Shown: one piece after another, positions 11,761 through 23,272 of the stretch
Position numbering within the stretch: position 1 is the first letter of the stretch
How the letters are laid out: the number at the start of each line of letters is the position of its first letter
Program-made: the position numbers and the translations under genes
Origin: Heterodera schachtii
Lineage: Eukaryota > Nematoda > Chromadorea > Rhabditida > Heteroderidae
Direction: 5' to 3'
Assembly (NCBI GenBank): GCA_023374025.1
Contig: SIJG01000102.1
Location: forward strand, 107,342-171,341
Length of the DNA stretch: 64,000 bases
The notes under the pieces: model-generated
The model's input: the letters and a program-made list of their open reading frames with translations, nothing else
Told to the model about the DNA's origin: nothing
The model's database searches: none

Positions 11761-12177
11761 AAATACTTTACGGAAACAAAATGGAACTAAAAAGTGAACG
11801 AAGCAATAAAAGATAGAAGAGCTATGGCTTTTATATAAAGCGTCGAATACGACCGTTTAATAAAATTGTGTAAAAATTGGCAAAAAAAGGTATAAAAGTG
11901 GCTGCTCCTCCTCCACCACTTTCCATTATTACCCATTTGCCTTTTATTTGTTTTCGTCTATCTCTTCGAATTTTTCTCCCGGACAAAACCTTCAAAAATG
12001 TTTCTTTACGTTTTCGAATTTTTTTTCCTCGATTTTACCCTTTTCCTTATCATTTTTTAGTCTGTTTCTGTGCCATAGCACAATTCCAAGTCAATATTCT
12101 TTAAATGCGTTTTTAAATGGGTAAATTTTTTCAGTTCGGCTATTAAAAGAAAAGTGTTTGATTACAATTCAAAAACA

Positions 12178-13474
12178 ATGTCTGACAATCCGAAAGAAGC
12201 GGAGAAAGAAATGGAAAAAGCGATGTAAACAATTAATCTAAATTTGGAATGTCCATGGCTAGTCATTTTGCTTTTCCATTTCAGCTTCATTTCTGCCGAC
12301 TGTTGGCTTGGAGTGTTCGATTTACTTCCACGCTCTCAGCTTGGCTTTTGCATTGCGATGATCAGCCGCCGATTTGACTATTTCATTGAGGAACACTTCA
12401 AAACGCGCAAATGGACATTTGGCAATTTGAAAATTCGACGCAAAATTGGCGAAAATGGTGCAAAAGAAATGGAAATTGTCAATTCCGATGGAAAGGCATT
12501 GCCAATCCCGCAAAATCCGTTGCCGAACAAATTCATCGGATTTAAAAGCATTTGGATCAAGTAAAAAATGAATTGAAATTGTAAATGTTTTCTGACCATT
12601 TCTGATTTTCAGCTTCATCGACCATAATGTGCTCACTTTCCTTCGTCGTTTTCATCGTCTTTTCCACGTTTGTACAACTCTATTGTTCATTCGCACTGAA
12701 AATGTTCGCATTTCGGAGTTCGCTGTGCTCAACATTTTGCCGATGCTCAAGGAATCCATTCGACTGATAAATTTGACCACCGTCATTTTTCGTCAAATGC
12801 GCCAATTTACGCCGTCAATGCTCAATGACTGTCCTTCGCTCCACAGAGTCTGTTTCTATGATGGCATTTTGCCCGAATTTCCGGCCGATGCCAGTGCCAA
12901 TGCAACGGATAGCCAAGCGATGGCCAAATGGCTGTTCTCGCCTAGTCCCGTCAATTTGCCAAATCTGCTCTATGTCAAAATTGCGGATTCATCGGTGGAC
13001 CAATGGTCGGCAACCGTGGAACAAATCAAAGCGGTGATTTGTCCAGAGCAATTTGTCTGTTTTTCTAAGTTTTGTCTTCTTTTTTAGGCATTTTCCTCTG
13101 CTTCTGCTCCTTTGAATTTCGGCATTCATTTCTTCTTTCGGCTGTCCGCTCCATTTGTCTCCATTTTGCCATTTAAACTGACCAACGAATTAACTGGAGA
13201 GCAATTGACACTGTCGGAATTAATTGGAGAGCATCTGACACTGTCACAACAATATGCAAGTGCTTTTAAGCTTATCCGTTGTCCATTTGGTCACGACGAA
13301 AGAAAATGGGAAAAAGCGTCGCATGAACAGATTAATGGAGAGAATCGAATTGGCATTTGGATCGAAGACGACGAAATTGACAATGGGTGAACAAATTTTA
13401 AAAATGCAATTCTAATTTCCTTTTTTTGAAGGCTGCTCGACGCTTCTTCTGTCGGGCCGAGTGGTGATCACTGA
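12178..13474 (+). CDS. F-box-like protein of an expanded nematode family (gene A, intact)
   Basis: Exons 12178-12224, 12285-12560, 12613-13033, 13088-13386 and 13432-13474 join in phase to 361 residues. A short charged N-terminus leads into 'DCWLGVFDLLPRSQLGFCIAMISRRFD', an F-box-like helix pattern. This is followed by 'HFKTRKWTF', 'FIDHNVLTFLRRFHR', a variable middle with 'ADASANATDSQAMAKWL', and a C-terminal beta-rich part with 'PFKLTNELTGEQLTL'. The same exon plan and motifs occur in genes at 24754-25760, 28971-30887 and 54334-54722. I remember such proteins as annotated F-box proteins, heavily expanded in cyst nematodes. They would act as substrate adaptors of SCF ubiquitin ligases if the F-box is functional. 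Family name confidence is moderate; gene structure confidence is good. Confidence 0.75.
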
Positions 13475-14605
13475 TCAGAAACAGCAAAAAACGAAATGAT
13501 TATTTATTGATGCATCTATGTGATCTAAATGTTGGGCTTTGTTATTTAGTGTTGCTATATTTGATTTTGCTCACAATTGCATTAAAATGTTAGGCTGGCT
13601 CTACCAATATTTTGTAAATTAAAAAGCAGAAATTGGATGTGCAAAAAAACCACAAAAATACGTGCTAAAACTCAAAAAGGCAGAATTATTTATTTTCCCG
13701 GACCCGAATCGAACAAAAAATCGAAAACTCGCTTATTTGTAAGTTCGACCTGTATAGAATGGCCATTTTTTGACATTGCAATAGTTTGTGACCAAATTTA
13801 GCCTGTTTTAATCAATTTAGGAACAAAAGAGAATTTGAAAAATTTTCGTTTTTTTGTTCGAATTCGTGTCCGGGATTCAAATGGGCCAAAATGAAAGTCA
13901 GAATCGTATTTTCCGACCCTCAAAACCTATAAAACGATTTTTTCTACTTTTCCAAAAAAGGGTCCGAACATCGGTAGTATTACGGGCATTTTAATCAAAA
14001 AAAAATTTATCCTTTTCTAACCACATTAATAAAATTTAAAACAATTCATAATTTTCTTGTTATCAGTAGGTCAGTTGACCTTTTTTGGAAAATTCCTTAA
14101 CAAAAATGCAATAAAACCAAAAAATAGCCCCCTAAGAATCGACCTAAAAAATTTCAAAAAATACATCCTTAAGAATCAACCTAACCTAAAAATAGTAAAA
14201 TTTTGTTAAATTTTTTCCCCCAAATTTTTTTTCATGACAAGATTTTTAATTTAAAATACGCCCATAAGTTTTGTCTTCTCCATTTTTTGGTCATGTCCGG
14301 GATATTCAGAGTCGGGGAGCAATCCGACGGTGCCGGGTCGTTACTCAAAACACCATAAAATGGAATTCATAACTTCGCCCAGAGAATCAAATTTTATAAT
14401 CTTGATACTATTCGATAACTCTAATTTTTTTTTTCTATTATACTACAAATTTCAAAAAAATTCGTTGTTTAAATAAAGTTCAAAACATTTTTGATAATAA
14501 CCTTTTTGAAATTTAACAAAACTTTTTGAAATTTGCAGAATACCAGAAAAAACTTAGGGCGATTGAATGCATCAATAATTAAAAAGTTGTTTGCTTTTGA
14601 GCAAA
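13475..14605. other. Intergenic, repeat fragments only
   Basis: AT-rich sequence with a GTTCGAA-type dispersed repeat (TTTTTTGTTCGAATTCGTGTCCGGG reversed form near 13850), a partial 'CCCCTAAGAATC' repeat near 14128-14175 and no supported coding exon. Confidence 0.4.
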
Positions 14606-14613
14606 GTTTATAT

Positions 14614-15427
14614 CAGGGTTTCGATCTCAAAATTTTGAAAATCCTCATTTCAGCCATAAAAAATCCTCATTTGCCACAAAAATACCTCAAAAAAATCCTC
14701 ATTTGGAATAAAAAATCCTCATTTTTTAAAACATCATAAAATTGCAAACAAAATCAGTCAACTGTCATATTTTTCATTTGAAACAATCACGGCGCCTATC
14801 AGCGCCGCCGGACCTATTTTTTCTTAAAAAATTGGCCAAAAAATCGCAAAATTGGTAATTTTGGTAAAAATCTATAACGATCTCATTTAAAACCACAAAA
14901 ACAAAAAAAATTTCGATTTCTATTGTTTTAATAAATTGACAATCTCTTAAATTTTGCTTTTAAATTGCTTTTTTTGTGGCACGGTTTTTCCAAAAAACTT
15001 TTTGGTGACATTGTGGGGAGGGGGTCCGGCAGTGCCGATAGGCACTGCCGGAAAAAATTTGGGATTTTGAGTACGATTTGTTAAAAGATTTTGTCAAAAA
15101 AAAATAATTTTGACCCCCTCTATCGAATTCCTCTTTATTTTTTTGAACAAAATTATCTAAAGGAAATTAATTAAAATTTATTGAAAAATGAGGATTTTTC
15201 GAAAAAAAGTTTAAGATTTGAAGAAAAAGTTCGAACATTTTGCCAAATATGCCTATTTTTTCAAAAAATTATGCTTTTTTGTCACTTTTTTTATCAAAAG
15301 ACCACAAAAATCCTCAAATTTCTCAAAAGACCACAAAAATCCTCAAATCCTCATTTTTCAAAAAAATCCTCCTTGACCCTCTAAAAGACCACAAAATGAG
15401 GAAAAATCCTCACATATCGAAACCCTG
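14614..15427. mobile_element. hAT-like MITE with perfect 8-bp target duplication
   Basis: Termini CAGGGTTTCGAT and ATCGAAACCCTG are flanked on both sides by GTTTATAT (14606-14613 and 15428-15435). CAGGG termini plus an 8-bp duplication fit the hAT superfamily. The interior is iterated AAATCCTCATTT in both orientations and includes two GC-rich palindromes (14788, 15027). No transposase is encoded. Confidence 0.85.
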
Positions 15428-15686
15428 GTTTATATCAAAAAATATTTCGTTTGATGGTTTTTGACAACGTCATAGCACCGAGGGGACACCACTTAATCGC
15501 CGCCTCTTTTATCTCTTACATAGTCCCGAATTTTCAAATCGTAAGATATACAAAAAATACATTTTATTAGGTAAATATGTAAACATGTTTATCGATTTGC
15601 ACCTATTGCCAAAATGAAGAGAAAGAAAAACCACAGTGCCATCATTGGCTTGCTGCGCATTATTTGGCAAAAATTATCCCCTCATT

Positions 15687-16325
15687 ACCGATATCAGTCC
15701 AAAACTCAGTGGCCAAAATTGTGGTTTAATTTCTCTTTTTCCTATAATTAGTACACTTTTGAGATTTTAAATGGTCCATAGGTCCGATAAAGTATAAACT
15801 TGCCCAGAAAACAGCTCTGTGTCATGTCACGTTAATAACATAAATAAGCATTTAATTGGTTTTTTAAACATTCTCTAACAATATGGAAATTATCTTCACC
15901 CAAAATAAAAAAGATATCGAGTGACTTAAAAAAAGGGTGCGCCAGCTTTTATTCACATTAATTATTTTTTATACAGTCTATTAAAAAATATTAAGCCAAA
16001 TACTGGTCATGTACTTTCTGTTACATATATTCACTCAATAATTAAATTGATGGTGAGAAAAATTGAACTTTTTCCACAGCTGAATCAAGTCATTTTGTCA
16101 AATTTTTGTTTATTTGCTAACCTATAAGAATATAACATTTTTACTGTTCTACATCTTAAAAATACTAACTAACATGACAAACTTTTTCAAAAATCCGTCA
16201 CATTTCTTGTCGAATTAGTGAGTATAATGTTTGGACTTTTATTTCCTGTTTGTTTTTGACAATTTCTCTTTTATATCAGTCCAAAACTCAGTGGTCAAAA
16301 TTGTTGTTTAATTTTCTCTTTTATC
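15687..16325. repeat. Direct repeats of ~50 bp flanking ~540 bp
   Basis: ATATCAGTCCAAAACTCAGTGG plus the following ~28 bp occurs at about 15690-15742 and again at about 16275-16325 in the same orientation, with few differences. The sequence between has no supported gene. Confidence 0.55.
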
Positions 16326-16369
16326 AATCAATGTCCAATTTTTTTATTGGTGTCCAATTTACCGGGAGC

Positions 16370-17100
16370 CACCAGTAGGTGGGGTGAAAAAATGGAAAAA
16401 AAATGTTCAGCCACTTTTCGGGCCACGGGTTCTAATGCAAATCTATTGTTCATCCAAATGGACATATACTAAAATTGGAACAATACAAAGAGCCCAGAGC
16501 TTGAAAAACCCCGAACCTGGATTCGATTCTGAGTTGAACCTAACAGGATCCTGCACAAATCTGCTGGCACGTTTATAAAAGTATAATTTGAAAAACACAA
16601 AAAGTATTTTAGTCAAGAATGAATCTAAAACTCACGAATTTTATTAATTAATTCAAAATAAAATGAACATTTTTCTGAATTTTGCATTCCTTTTTGATCA
16701 TTGAATATGGCATAAAGATAGGTTTTCGAATGTTACTTGTTTAGAGCAACCGAAAGTTAAATTGAATTAAAGAAATTGTCACCCCAAAGATTTAATTAAA
16801 TTAAGTTTTTATTTACTTATTAAATACGATATTTGAAAATTATCCGATTTTGATGCCGAAATTTATAAAATGGAAATTAATTAAATATCATTTTTAGCTG
16901 AGTTTTAAAATATTGAAGGAATTTAGTCTATTTTTATTAAAATATATATTGAAAAAGACAATTTAAAATGCCCTGGGGTTCGACACTGGAAATTTTACAC
17001 TTACTTGAGATAATGATTTATTCAAATAAAACATTTACATAATGTTTCCTATACTATTTATTCTTTTTATCTGCTGAATGGTGAATTTACGGATTTTGGC
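16370..17100. other. Intergenic
   Basis: A 64-codon open frame at 16384-16578 has slightly higher GC but no splice context or recognisable motif. The rest is AT-rich without a visible gene. Confidence 0.35.
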
Positions 17101-17600
17101 ATTTTTTCGCGGTTTTATTGCTCGTTTGCAGGACTACAAAAAAAATGCATTTTTTTTCTGGCTTCTCCATGCTCTAAATAGTAGGAAAAACACTTTCTTT
17201 TTTTGTGTTTGCGTATAAAAATCGGGACTTTTATTTGCATATTTTGGGTTTTTCTGCATATTTCATGCATATTTTGCCATTTTTTGTACATATTTTCAGC
17301 TTTTTTGCATATTTTGCAATTTTTCGTCAAATATTTTCCCATTTGAATATCCCTTAAAAATTTTTTTTTATTATCCTTAAAATTAAATCCAAATCTGAAT
17401 GGATGCGCGAATGGGTCAACAGTGAGCTTCACTGCCGAAAATCTTGAGAAATTTTTGATTTGCAATTGCAAAAACAACCGATAAAATTATCAGGAAAAAT
17501 TTATTATTTTACACCCCTAATTTTCAAGTTTTTTGTGCATATTTTGGCCACTTTTCGTGCATATATTACAAATAACGGCTTTTCAGGGTCATACTGAGTG
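17100..17600. repeat. Dispersed repeat with GCATATTTTG iterations
   Basis: GCATATTTTG words are iterated at 17237-17320. The segment around GCTCTAAATAGTAGGAAAAA with ACACTTTCTTTTTTTGTGTTTGC reappears inverted near 44770-44815, marking one dispersed family. The - strand open frame here is part of the repeat. Confidence 0.55.
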
Positions 17601-17715
17601 AGAACCTAACTCCGACTGAAGAGAGAGTCTGTTGTTGCTTTTCACCTCTAATACAAAACAGTCACAGTTTTAACAAAAAATCGAGAGGATAACACAATTT
17701 ATTCCACTGGTACTA

Positions 17716-18086
17716 GGTCGAAGGATAAAAAGTGCAAAATTTGCTTAAATTTTGACTAAATCAACTCATAACTTTTCTCAGACGCAACCAATTTGCACAA
17801 TCTTGGTATCATACAATAGCCCTTGAATTATTATATTATCTTGCTAAATTTCAAAAAATTATATTAAGCTTTTCAAAAATTATGACAATTTTTTCCAGTT
17901 TTTTTCATGAACTTATGAAAAACTGAAATTTAGCAAGCTAATAATGCAATTCAAGGGCTATCGTATGATACCAAGATTGTGCAATTTGATTGTGTCTGAG
18001 AAAAGTTATGAGTGGATTTACTCAAAAATTTAGCAAATTTTGCGCTTTTTGTCCTCCGCCAAATTTGCACTTTTTGTCGTTCGACC
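17716..18086. mobile_element. Fold-back element
   Basis: GGTCGAAGGATAAAAAGTGC at the left end faces GCACTTTTTGTCGTTCGACC at the right. The inner arms mirror each other over CTCATAACTTTTCTCAGACG, CACAATCTTGGTATCATAC and AGCCCTTGAATT. The hairpin centre is near 17890. No coding capacity is seen. Confidence 0.75.
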
Positions 18087-18225
18087 CACCACGGTTCCAC
18101 TTTTAGAAAAAAGACATATTCCGGTTTGAATTCGGAAATTATACCACTAGATTCCGAGAAAATAATTATAGAAAGTTGAAATATGTTCATTAGCTTTCTT
18201 TAAAGCAATGACGACATCATCTATA

Positions 18226-18310
18226 GTGCTGTTCGAGACCGAAAATTTCCCGAGACCGAGAATTGACACCGAGACCGAAAACCCCGAGACCTATACCCAA
18301 AAAAACCCGA
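18226..18310. repeat. CCGAGACC iteration
   Basis: Four to five copies of an ~11-17 bp CGAGACCGA unit. A related GAGTCTCGG cluster lies at 44445-44490. The following DNA to 19093 has no supported gene. Confidence 0.5.
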
Positions 18311-19093
18311 GACTTTTTTCAAAAATTTTTCTTATAATTTATATTTAAAAAAGCAGAAAATTCAATACCTAAAAAGTAAAAAAAAAAACCCAAAATTCAT
18401 TGGTTCCCATAAACTAATGTTTGTGCAATACAGTAACGGTAAACACCGATTATTACCGTTACAATCACTGTTTATCGGCAAAACCAGCAGTAAATTGACT
18501 ATAAAAATTTACAGGTTTTTCATTTCCGAAAATTGACCGGAAATCAAAAGTTAATTTATTGTAGTGAATTTTTGTGTTTTATCTGCCAAACATTAGTGAA
18601 AACTGAAAAAAACAGCAGGAAAATTTTACGATGAAAAACTTTCTTTTGAATATTGGTTCTCAGCCAACAGAGTTAATTGTTGTTTAGGCGCAACACATTT
18701 ATTCATCTTTTGCTGGTAATCTGTAATATATTTAAAAAAGTTTTTAAATGTATTGAATTTTTTTTTAAATTAATTTTATATTGGGTTTTACCATTAATGA
18801 TTTTAAGGTGTAAAAATATAAATTTTTAAATAATAATTGACAATTTTTGTAAAAGTTTAAACATAAGTATTTTAATAAAATTTTTATCTATTTCTGTACT
18901 TGGGAATTTTTAAAATGGACTCATAAAATCCCGGAGTTTGAATTTTTTTAAAAAGAATTACCGTAAATGCATTTTGAAATTGATCCGAATTGTGCAGCTT
19001 GTTGTCAGCATTTAACTCAGATACTTTTTCCAAGGTTTTAACCGCCAATTTTTGTAACATTTGTTTAAAATCCTTAAAAAATTTTACCGAAAA

Positions 19094-21487
19094 TTAATTA
19101 AATTTAACCTCCTTTTTCTCGACAATGCTAAGCAGCTCAGCAAACTTTTGAAATTTTCTTTGAAAAATTCTAAATGTTGCTTCAATTTCTTCATTCTTCA
19201 AAAGATTTGCATCAATTAGCCCTAATTTGGCATCGAATTCTTTTTCATAAATTCCAATAATAACGGCTAAAATCATTTCGGCAAAAATTTGTTGGGTTTC
19301 TGTGTCTAATTGATCAGATTCCTTCCAATTATCGCCATTTTTCCGTAAAATTTCCCCTAATTGATCATTCGCCGTTTTAATTGGCGTCACATTGTAATGG
19401 CCCTGATTTTTTGAAAAATCATTTTGGAGTTTTGCCAATTTTTTGCGTTGTCCTTCCACTTTTTCTTTGCTCATCTCGGACAGGTCACTTTCTCCGATGT
19501 CTATCAACAGTTCAATTTCCATGACCAATGTGTTGAAATCGGCATTAAATTGTTGCAGAAATGCCAAATTGGCATTTTGGCCATTATCGCAGAATTTGGG
19601 CAACATTTTGTTCATGACAATTTTGATGGCCTCGTTCAGTGAGTACAAAAAGTGGGAATTGCTCTTATTAAACTCGCAATTTGGCTTGTACTCATTTGTA
19701 AGGCACAAAAAATAAATTTTGTCAACTTCTCTCGCTAAGGCATTCAAATTCTCGTTCACTTCATCACCGCATTCTTAACAAATTCTAATTAATTAGCCCA
19801 TTATGAGTATAACGGTCAAAATCACCCAAATTTGGTATCATTCGAAAGCTCTTGATGAGCTAAGTCTAAAAAACAAGGTATAAATTCGAACCGACGTCAT
19901 CTGAGCACTGGGACAATTGATTCCCAGTGAAAATGGACACTTCAGTACCGAAAAATAATAAACGGGAAATAACAATTTAAAAGCAAAAATTTCGCAAAAG
20001 GGAGCATGCGAAGACGGAGCAAGTAGTGGGGCGAGACGGAGGGCGGAGGAAAAAGTCTGACGAGCGCCACAGGCGGTTGACTGCGGGGGCCCGAAGGGCC
20101 CCCGCCAATCAGTCAACCGCCTGCGGATCACGCGCGGACTTCTTCCGTAGCCCGTAGTCTCGCCCCACCTACTGGCCGCCGTAGTCGAGTGTGCGGCGGT
20201 TTTTTAGCGCAATAAGCAAATTCAATCTTTTATATTTGAATCGTTTTTGTTCTAATTTTAAATTTTGTCGTAAATTAAATCTGGTTTTTTGTTCGAATCC
20301 GGGTTCGGGTTGCCAATTTTTTGCGTTGTCCTTCCACTTTTTCTTTGCTCATCTCGGACAGGTCACTTTCTCCGATGTCTATCAACAGTTCAATTTCCAT
20401 GACCAATGTGTTGAAATCGGCATTAAATTGTTGCAGAAATGCCAAATTGGCATTTTGGCCATTATCGGCAGAATTTTGGGCAACATTTTGTTCATGACAA
20501 TTTTTGATGGCCTCGTTCAGTGAGTACAAAAAGTGGGAATTGCTCTTATTAAACTCGCAATTTGGCTTGTACTCATTTGTAAGGCACAAAAAATAAATTT
20601 TGTCAACTTCTCTCGCTAAGGCATTCAAATTCTCGTTCACTTCATCACCGCATTCTTAACAAATTCTAATTAATTAGCCCATTATGATATAATATTAAAG
20701 ACCCAAATTCATTACCGGATGAATCATTAAAATTCATTTATTAATCGGTTTAAAATTACATGAAGTAATTATGCAGTATTTATTATTAACTGTTGGAACT
20801 AGAGACCGGCGCTGGACGGGCGCATGCGTGTGATTTTGCGAGATCCCGGTCAGTAATCCCACATTTTACATGAGATTTTGCGAGATTAATCTGCGAGATC
20901 CCAGTCCGCAAATTGAGTCCCAATCACGCATCGGAGATCAGCAAATTTGTTTTTTTTTTTTTTTGCGGGATCCGGCGGGATGCGATGCACAGTGCATTAC
21001 TTGAGTTATCACGAATTAAATGTAATCATAGATTATCTTTTTGTCCTTATTTAGCAAAATAAGCTTTTTAAATGCTATATTTATTGTTTTTTTAAATTTT
21101 TTAAACGGAAATTTAAAATCCCGCAATTTCACACGGGATCCCGCAATTTTTAAATGTCGAATTTTGCCGGATTAATCCCGTGGGATCCGGTCCGGCAAAA
21201 ATTTGTTTTCAAACCCCACAGCGGTACCCGCAAATTGAAATATTCGGTCTCGTTTAAGAACTTCCTGAACTTCAAATTTTGAAAAAGTAATCACAAGCAT
21301 AATTAGTAAATTAAATTCATTTATTTTCCATTATTTCAAAAATACCCTCAGATTTTGGTGGGACTTGTGCAAGTTTGCCGATAATATTTCGACAAGTTTG
21401 CTTCCACTCATCATCAAATTGTGTTGCAAAAACAGCAGCCCAATGAATTCCAATGGAAATGATAAAGCAAAAAATAAAATTTTTCAT
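19094..21487 (-). CDS. Putative secreted protein with duplicated exon 2
   Basis: Exon 1 (21346-21487) starts MKNFIFCFIISIGIHWAAVFA, a good signal peptide, followed by 'FDDEWKQTCRNIIGKLAQVPPK'-type sequence. It ends in phase 1 at a GT (21345). Exon 2 (19094-19773) begins after an AG in matching phase and runs to a stop, giving 273 residues. The mature part is helical and Glu/Lys/Asn-rich with four cysteines in its first third (TCRN, ECGD, FLCL, PNC). I do not recognise the family. A second, truncated copy of exon 2 (20275-20654) lies between exon 1 and the full exon, so splicing could join either copy. The secretory start makes extracellular or effector-like use plausible but unproven. Confidence 0.6.
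19822..20214 (-). mobile_element. One arm plus GC-rich core (copy 3) between duplicated exons
   Basis: 19822-19990 matches one arm of the fold-back element at 6024-6965 (GGTATCATTCGAAAGCTCTTGA, TAAGTCTAAAAAACAAGGTA, CAGTGAAAATGGACACTTCAG). 19991-20214 is the GC-rich core. The second arm is absent, so this is a truncated element sitting exactly between the two exon-2 copies. Confidence 0.75.
20275..20654 (-). pseudogene. Partial duplicate of exon 2 of the secreted-protein gene
   Basis: Near-identical to 19430-19773 including the splice acceptor and upstream bases to about 20690, but the copy stops at the Lys-Leu-Ala codons and runs into repeat DNA with a new short tail. Three single-base insertions relative to the full copy (in TTTTTG, AATTTTGG and CGGCAG) shift the frame for about ten residues and then restore it. 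If used by exon 1 it would give a shorter secreted protein. Confidence 0.65.
20805..21235. repeat. GC-richer GGGATCCCGC-type repeat
   Basis: Iterated words such as TTTTGCGAGATCCC, GCGGGATCC and GGGATCCCGCAATTTT in both orientations. It lies in the intron between exon 1 and the exon-2 copies of the secreted-protein gene. Confidence 0.5.
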
Positions 21488-23272
21488 TTTTTCTGAAATT
21501 TATTATTTAATATTATTTTTAAATGCTTTTAATTTTCTCTTAATCAATTCTATAATCATTAAATATTTAGTATATGTAAAAGAAATATTTTTTATTTAGA
21601 TTTTTATTTTTAATAAGAATAAAAATTCAATAAGCCGTGTTGTAAAATGATGTGGCTTAATGACGTTTTCATTTATAGGCATATTGTATGGTTGTATCCT
21701 TATGGATATATGCAGCATATGCATAGTTGTATATATCTTATTTTAATTTTCGATTCCCAAAATTTTTGAAAAAAAATTTCATTGAGACTTTTCGAATTAA
21801 ATAATTTTGTTTACACTACGAATATATAGTTTTAGATTTTTTCGCTTTCTGGGTTTCTAATTGCTTTTTTATGTCGGGATTTTTTTGAAAATAAAACCTA
21901 AATGAAATGTATCAACTATTAATTTGCTATTTTTTTTATACAAACACGTTTTGCAACAAATCTCTGAAGTCATTAAAAGGAATTTGATTAAACATTTCAT
22001 ATTTTATTATTTATTTTAAATATTGTTAAATAATTTTAAACAAATTGATTAAAATTTAAAAAAGTTCTCTCTAAAAAATGAATTTTGTAATGATAATATC
22101 TTATTTAAATAGACTAATAATTATCATTGTGCTGTAAATGATGTGACTTTTTTGACGTTTTTCTTATAATTATGAAAGGATATGGCTTTTTCATTTCCGG
22201 ACGGATTTCCGTTTGTTTATTCGTGCCACAAATTTTTGATAAAATAAAAATAAAAGTGTCAGCTAATTTTTATTTTACAAAATGCATCTGAAAGATAAAT
22301 AACAATTTCTTATTTTTTAAATTAGTTTTTGAAAATAAAATGCACCTTAAAAATCGTTAGTAGGGAGTGCAAATTTCATGTAAAGTAAACGCATATTTAT
22401 TGTAAACAAAGGATGCTCGGATTTAAAATTTGAAAGACACATAATTTCAAGCCTGGAAAAATTTTTTTTATTAAGAAAACACTTCAAATTAGCAAATTTC
22501 ATGACTTTTTGGTAATTGTCTAATCGCGAAGCAACTGACGCATTTTTATTGCGATAATGAGCGATAATTAGAAATCCCCGAAACCCGACCAATTTGGTGC
22601 ACCCCGACGGAACCGTCTATCCTCGACAAATGCTGACCCCGACTTTTACCACCCCCCGAGGGCTCGGAGCGTTACGCTAATATTTTAATATAAATATGCT
22701 TTTTTTTCTTCCTCTCTTCCTCATTCCATTCATTCATTCATTCTTCCTGTATTTTCCGGTCATTTTGTTGCTACAAAAATGTCTTTAGGAATTCTGTTCG
22801 TTTATTATTTCTTCTTTTTTCTAATGTTCGCATTTTCTTTCTTTTGCTCCGCGCTTTTGACCCAATTTCGTGTTTAAAATTTTTAAAACCAATTTTGAAA
22901 CTAAAGCTTTTTGGAAGCTAAAACTACAATTTTGGGGATTCGACTCGCTTTGATGTTTTTCCAAATTCATTTTTCAGTTGGGGTGACATGTGTCTTCTGC
23001 TCATATATCATCAATTTAACAAAAAGTGACTATGCACGAAACGCCAAAAAACCCCTCTAATTTAAAAAAATTGTCGAGAATTTCCCTTGTAAAAACGGAA
23101 GAGCCGATCTCGAGTTAAAAACTTAAGTTCCATAAAATAAACTTAGAATCGCTAGAGGGGGTCAAAATATTGGCCTATGCAAAATTTAAAGAAATTTTAA
23201 AAGCTAGAAAAATTTTTTGAAAGGTACGAACATTGAACTCATTTTCCAGAAATTTTAATATTCATTTTAATA
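21488..23272. other. AT-rich intergenic region
   Basis: No supported gene. Includes paired TGATGTGGCTTAATGACGTTTT (21650) and TGATGTGACTTTTTTGACGTTTTT (22140) similar segments about 490 bp apart, and a TCATTCATTCATTC run at 22723-22743. Confidence 0.35.

Noticed and set aside
15687..16325. LTR retrotransposon based on ~50-bp direct repeats
   Set aside because: Repeats are too short for LTRs, with no TG/CA ends, primer site or coding region in between.
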